From the NCBI GenBank assembly GCA_013041585.1, contig JABEVM010000039.1, positions 1-8,320 of the forward strand: DNA of 8,320 nt, in the 5' to 3' direction. How positions within the stretch are numbered: the stretch's first letter is position 1; each line of letters begins with the position of its first letter. The position numbers and the translations under genes are program-made. This DNA comes from Chlamydiota bacterium (GTDB lineage: Bacteria > Chlamydiota > Chlamydiia > Chlamydiales > Rhabdochlamydiaceae). The notes under the pieces are model-generated. The model saw nothing but the letters and a program-made list of their open reading frames with translations, was not told where the DNA came from and did not search any database. Below are positions 6,290 through 8,320 of the stretch, piece by piece.

Positions 6290-8021
6290 GGGGATACACA
6301 CCTGTTATAGTTGGTTTACCTTGGGGACAATGATAAGGACTATCTGTTGTTAGGAGTTTCTCAAAAAGCTCTACAGCCTCTTCTTGCGTAAAAGATCTTT
6401 TGTGAGTTTTTGCCGATAAACTTGCCCTCATCGCAATCTCTCTTTTCCTTTCTTGACTTATTGAAGTAGCTTTTCCAAAAGATCTCAATTCATCGACAAT
6501 TTCATATACTAATGGAGAAAGTTCATCCATTTCAAGAAGAGCGGGAGCTTTATCAATCATATACGAATTTTTGCTAGTCGCGTGAAGAAAAATCCCAAGC
6601 TCTTCAAAAAGCTTACTATGGTTTTCTACTATAGAAGCATCGATCTCTGAGAATTGCAGGGAAAGGGGAAGAAGTAGAGCTTGCACTCCTATCTTTTCAG
6701 AATCTGTAAAAAGTGAAGTGAACAGTACCTGTGCAAAAGCGGCAGCCAAGTCTACAATAATAAGAACATCGGAAAGATTAGGTCTATCAGGCAAAGAAAT
6801 TCGATCCGCTACGCTTGCCCCCTCGATAAATAGATAGTTTTTATAAAGACCCACAACTTGCATCTGGGCCCTAGGGAGCACAAACTGTGTTTGCTGCGGG
6901 GACATTACCTCTGGCTTAGAAGAGATTATATAGTTACTGCTTAGCGACTTGCCTGGAAATGAAGAGAACGCGGTAAAGTCAATATCGGCAATAGGCCTCT
7001 GTATAAAGCTAGTCTCTTTTTGGCCAAGTGCCTGTTTAATTGCCTTTTCCACCTTTTGTTTCATGATATTTTCGTCACGAAACCGAACTTCTTTTTTCTG
7101 TGGATGAACGTTCACATCAATAAGAGCCTTAGGTATTTCTAAGTGAATTACATAGATAGGGTGGCGCTGCTCTGCAAGTCTGGTTCCAAACCCATCTCGT
7201 ACTGCATAAGAAATCAGCGGTGATACCACAGCCCTTTGGTGTACAAAAAGATACTGTCCACTGCGATTGTGCCGTGTAGAGAGAGGATTTCCAATGTACC
7301 CTTTTAGAACGTATCCATCTTCGGTGAAATCAACAAAATAGGAAGAGGATGTAACTTCTTCCCCCAAAATAGTACAAACTCTTGATTCTAAAGCATTTTT
7401 AAAGTCATCTTTGCTCGTATCCGAAGTAGAAAAAACGAGTTCGTCATTGTGAAAGAGTTCGAAAGCAATATGTGGATAGGCCAAACTAAATGTTGTGATG
7501 AGCCGAAGCACTTCGGCGCCATTTATGGCTGATGACTTTTGAAATTTCTTTCTCGCAGGAACGTTATAGAACAAGGAGCGCACTTCAATTGTTGTCCCTT
7601 TTTTACGGGCAGAGGGACTAACACGTAAGATTTTTCCTCCTTCCACCTCTATTTGTGTTCCTATGGAGTTTTCTAGGGCTGTGGTAATCGACATCTTGGA
7701 TACGGAGGCAATCGCAGCGAGGGCTTCTCCTCGAAATCCCATGCTCTCTAGAGTAAATAGATCATCAAACTTTCTTATTTTTGAAGTGGCATGCCTCTCA
7801 AGCGAGAGTATAGCATCATCTTGGCCCATCCCAACACCATTGTCAATGATCCGGATGAGCTGTTGTCCCCCAGCGAAAATTTCTACACGAATCTGAGAGC
7901 TTTGCGCATCAAGAGAGTTTTCAACGAGTTCTTTCACGACAGAAGCTGGGTTTTCTACAACCTCTCCAGCAGCAATGCGATTGATAATATCTTCTGGCAA
8001 AACTCGGATCAAACTCATCAT
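6249..8021 (-). CDS. mutL: DNA mismatch repair protein MutL
   Basis: MutL is the ATP-driven matchmaker that links MutS mismatch recognition to downstream strand removal. The 590-aa product has an intact N-terminal GHKL ATPase: E31 and N35 in KELVENSLDA, DNGVGM (60-65), RHATSK (76-81), GFRGEAL (95-101), FYNVPARKKF (151-160) and DVNVHPQKKEVRF (302-314). A variable linker (about 330-380) leads to the C-terminal dimerisation domain. There the endonuclease motif DQHA(X)2E(X)4E is replaced by DLAAAFAQ (424-431), keeping only the Asp, while the late cysteine motif survives in altered form as CPQGKP (565-570). The frame is open upstream to 8078, but the start is set at ATG 8021, which GGGAG precedes by five bases; a second ATG at 8018 is equally possible. 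It heads the run and overlaps pepP. It starts downstream of a strong terminator, so it should have its own promoter, though I found no convincing one in 8022-8076. Confidence 0.96.
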   Translation of the reverse strand: MMSLIRVLPEDIINRIAAGEVVENPASVVKELVENSLDAQSSQIRVEIFAGGQQLIRIIDNGVGMGQDDAILSLERHATSKIRKFDDLFTLESMGFRGEALAAIASVSKMSITTALENSIGTQIEVEGGKILRVSPSARKKGTTIEVRSLFYNVPARKKFQKSSAINGAEVLRLITTFSLAYPHIAFELFHNDELVFSTSDTSKDDFKNALESRVCTILGEEVTSSSYFVDFTEDGYVLKGYIGNPLSTRHNRSGQYLFVHQRAVVSPLISYAVRDGFGTRLAEQRHPIYVIHLEIPKALIDVNVHPQKKEVRFRDENIMKQKVEKAIKQALGQKETSFIQRPIADIDFTAFSSFPGKSLSSNYIISSKPEVMSPQQTQFVLPRAQMQVVGLYKNYLFIEGASVADRISLPDRPNLSDVLIIVDLAAAFAQVLFTSLFTDSEKIGVQALLLPLSLQFSEIDASIVENHSKLFEELGIFLHATSKNSYMIDKAPALLEMDELSPLVYEIVDELRSFGKATSISQERKREIAMRASLSAKTHKRSFTQEEAVELFEKLLTTDSPYHCPQGKPTITGVYPHDIAESFFRRKKS

Positions 8022-8026
8022 TTCTT

Positions 8027-8033
8027 CTCCCTT
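8027..8033 (-). promoter_or_regulatory. Shine-Dalgarno for mutL
   Basis: AAGGGAG on the minus strand ends five bases before ATG 8021 and eight before ATG 8018. Both starts are served, but the upstream extension to 8078 is not. The protein following the ATG (SLIRVLPEDIINRIAAGEVV) matches the known MutL N-terminus, which confirms this choice. Confidence 0.75.
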
Positions 8034-8076
8034 ATGGCTAATGGTGATGATATCCGGAAAAATCCTTCTGAGCAGC

Positions 8077-8111
8077 AAAAAAAAACCGGATAGTAAAGCT
8101 ATCCGGTTTTT
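8077..8111 (-). terminator. Strong Rho-independent terminator
   Basis: A perfect 13-bp stem (8081-8093 with 8099-8111) with core CCGGATAG/CTATCCGG closes a 5-nt loop (8094-8098). On the minus strand the arm runs into nine consecutive T residues (complement of 8077-8085), ideal for ending the transcript of the 43-aa gene, whose stop is 24 bp upstream. On the plus strand only five T residues follow, so it is at best weakly bidirectional. It separates that gene from mutL. Confidence 0.9.
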
Positions 8112-8134
8112 GAATCGTTAAACGAATCAAACGA

Positions 8135-8266
8135 TTACTTCTTTGGACCTTTTTCTGGCCACTGTGGGTTTTGTTTTTTCTCTGGGAATCCGCCACCTTG
8201 TTGTGGTTTGTGAGGTTGTGCTGGACTTCCTGGTTTTTGATATTTGCTCTGATCAGGTTGTTTCAT
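8135..8266 (-). CDS. Small Pro/Lys/Gln-rich hypothetical protein, 43 aa
   Basis: I do not recognise this protein. An ATG at 8266 opens 43 codons ending in TAA at 8137-8135. Support for a real gene comes from its setting: GGAG six bases before the ATG, a candidate promoter further upstream and a strong terminator 24 bp after the stop. The product begins MKQPDQSKYQKPGSPAQ and ends QNPQWPEKGPKK. By my count it holds 9 Pro, 9 Lys and 7 Gln, a GGG in the middle, a single Trp, and no cysteine, signal peptide or membrane segment. It is probably disordered and strongly basic. Such composition could suit a nucleic-acid-binding or secreted peptide, but that is speculation. The plus-strand reading of the same bases has no comparable initiation signals. 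It is too short for a usual ORF length cut-off and easily missed. Confidence 0.72.
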   Translation of the reverse strand: MKQPDQSKYQKPGSPAQPHKPQQGGGFPEKKQNPQWPEKGPKK

Positions 8267-8272
8267 TTTATA

Positions 8273-8276
8273 CTCC
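8273..8276 (-). promoter_or_regulatory. Shine-Dalgarno of the 43-aa gene
   Basis: GGAG on the minus strand is followed by six bases (TATAAA) and the ATG at 8266. This is close to optimal spacing and is the main reason for calling the small ORF a gene. Confidence 0.65.
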
Positions 8277-8289
8277 AAAGTTTAAACTA

Positions 8290-8317
8290 AAGATAAGATG
8301 AATTGATACTATATCAA
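8290..8317 (-). promoter_or_regulatory. Candidate sigma70/sigma66-type promoter of the 43-aa gene
   Basis: Reading the minus strand, TTGATA (8317-8312; 4 of 6 to TTGACA plus A at the end) is followed by a 16-bp spacer and TATCTT (8295-8290; 4 of 6 to TATAAT). This would give a 5' leader of roughly 15-18 nt, with the GGAG just inside it. The match is moderate in an AT-rich context, so it could be coincidental; its support is the position immediately before an ORF with a good ribosome binding site. Confidence 0.4.
8303..8317. repeat. Perfect 15-bp palindrome overlapping the -35 candidate
   Basis: TTGATA-CTA-TATCAA is a perfect 6-bp inverted repeat around a 3-bp centre. It covers the -35 hexamer proposed for the 43-aa gene, which is a common place for a repressor operator. 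The same half-site on the plus strand could serve as a -35 for a gene leaving the window on the right, so it might lie in a divergent control region. AT-rich palindromes of this length also occur by chance. Confidence 0.4.
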
Positions 8318-8320
8318 AAC

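Noticed and set aside
8022..8076. Promoter for mutL in the leader (TTGCTG ... GATATC).
   Set aside because: The -10 matches at only three of six positions; not distinguishable from background.
8022..8078. N-terminal extension of MutL to 8078.
   Set aside because: The extra 19 residues do not resemble the MutL N-terminus and the ATG at 8021 has a strong Shine-Dalgarno. The extension is just an open frame.
8113..8136. Inverted repeat AATCGTT / AACGATT with a 10-nt loop at the end of the 43-aa ORF.
   Set aside because: The stem is weak, AT-rich and overlaps the stop codon. The terminator beside it already explains 3' end formation.

Overview
The window looks like part of the chromosome of a Chlamydiae-phylum bacterium, most likely an environmental (amoeba-associated, Parachlamydia/Simkania-type) lineage. 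The main support is the adjacent mutL-pepP pair, the order I recall from Chlamydia trachomatis (CT575-CT574). The coding style is AT-rich and K/E/S-rich. Pathogenic Chlamydia, as far as I recall, do not carry the large sensor-type adenylate cyclase seen here, so the genus is left open.

Layout, left to right. Positions 1-783 (+) hold the 3' part of an unrecognised lysine/glutamate-rich protein. It converges, 6 bp apart, on a minus-strand run of five genes. In transcription order (right to left) these are mutL (8021-6249), pepP (6289-5207, overlapping mutL by 41 bp), a two-transmembrane class III adenylate cyclase (5194-2846, 12 bp after pepP), peptide deformylase def (2798-2142, 47 bp gap) and a single-transmembrane PAS histidine kinase (2085-790, 56 bp gap). 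The overlap and short gaps suggest one operon, or at least coupled read-through from mutL to the cyclase. Upstream of mutL is a separate mini-unit on the same strand: a candidate promoter, a 43-aa Pro/Lys/Gln-rich ORF with a good Shine-Dalgarno (8266-8135), and a strong intrinsic terminator (8111-8077). No gene-free stretch exceeds 300 bases.

Functionally the run mixes DNA mismatch repair (MutL), protein maturation and turnover (PepP, Def) and two envelope-spanning signalling proteins (cAMP synthesis and His-Asp phosphorelay). There is no obvious single pathway. No response regulator accompanies the kinase and no cAMP receptor accompanies the cyclase.

Most worth a second look: the MutL C-terminus has lost the endonuclease motif although chlamydiae are not known to have MutH; the 43-aa ORF is a complete, easily missed gene with a perfect 15-bp palindrome over its promoter; and several annotated-looking starts are better replaced by downstream starts that have a Shine-Dalgarno. 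No mobile element, CRISPR array, tRNA or rRNA was seen.
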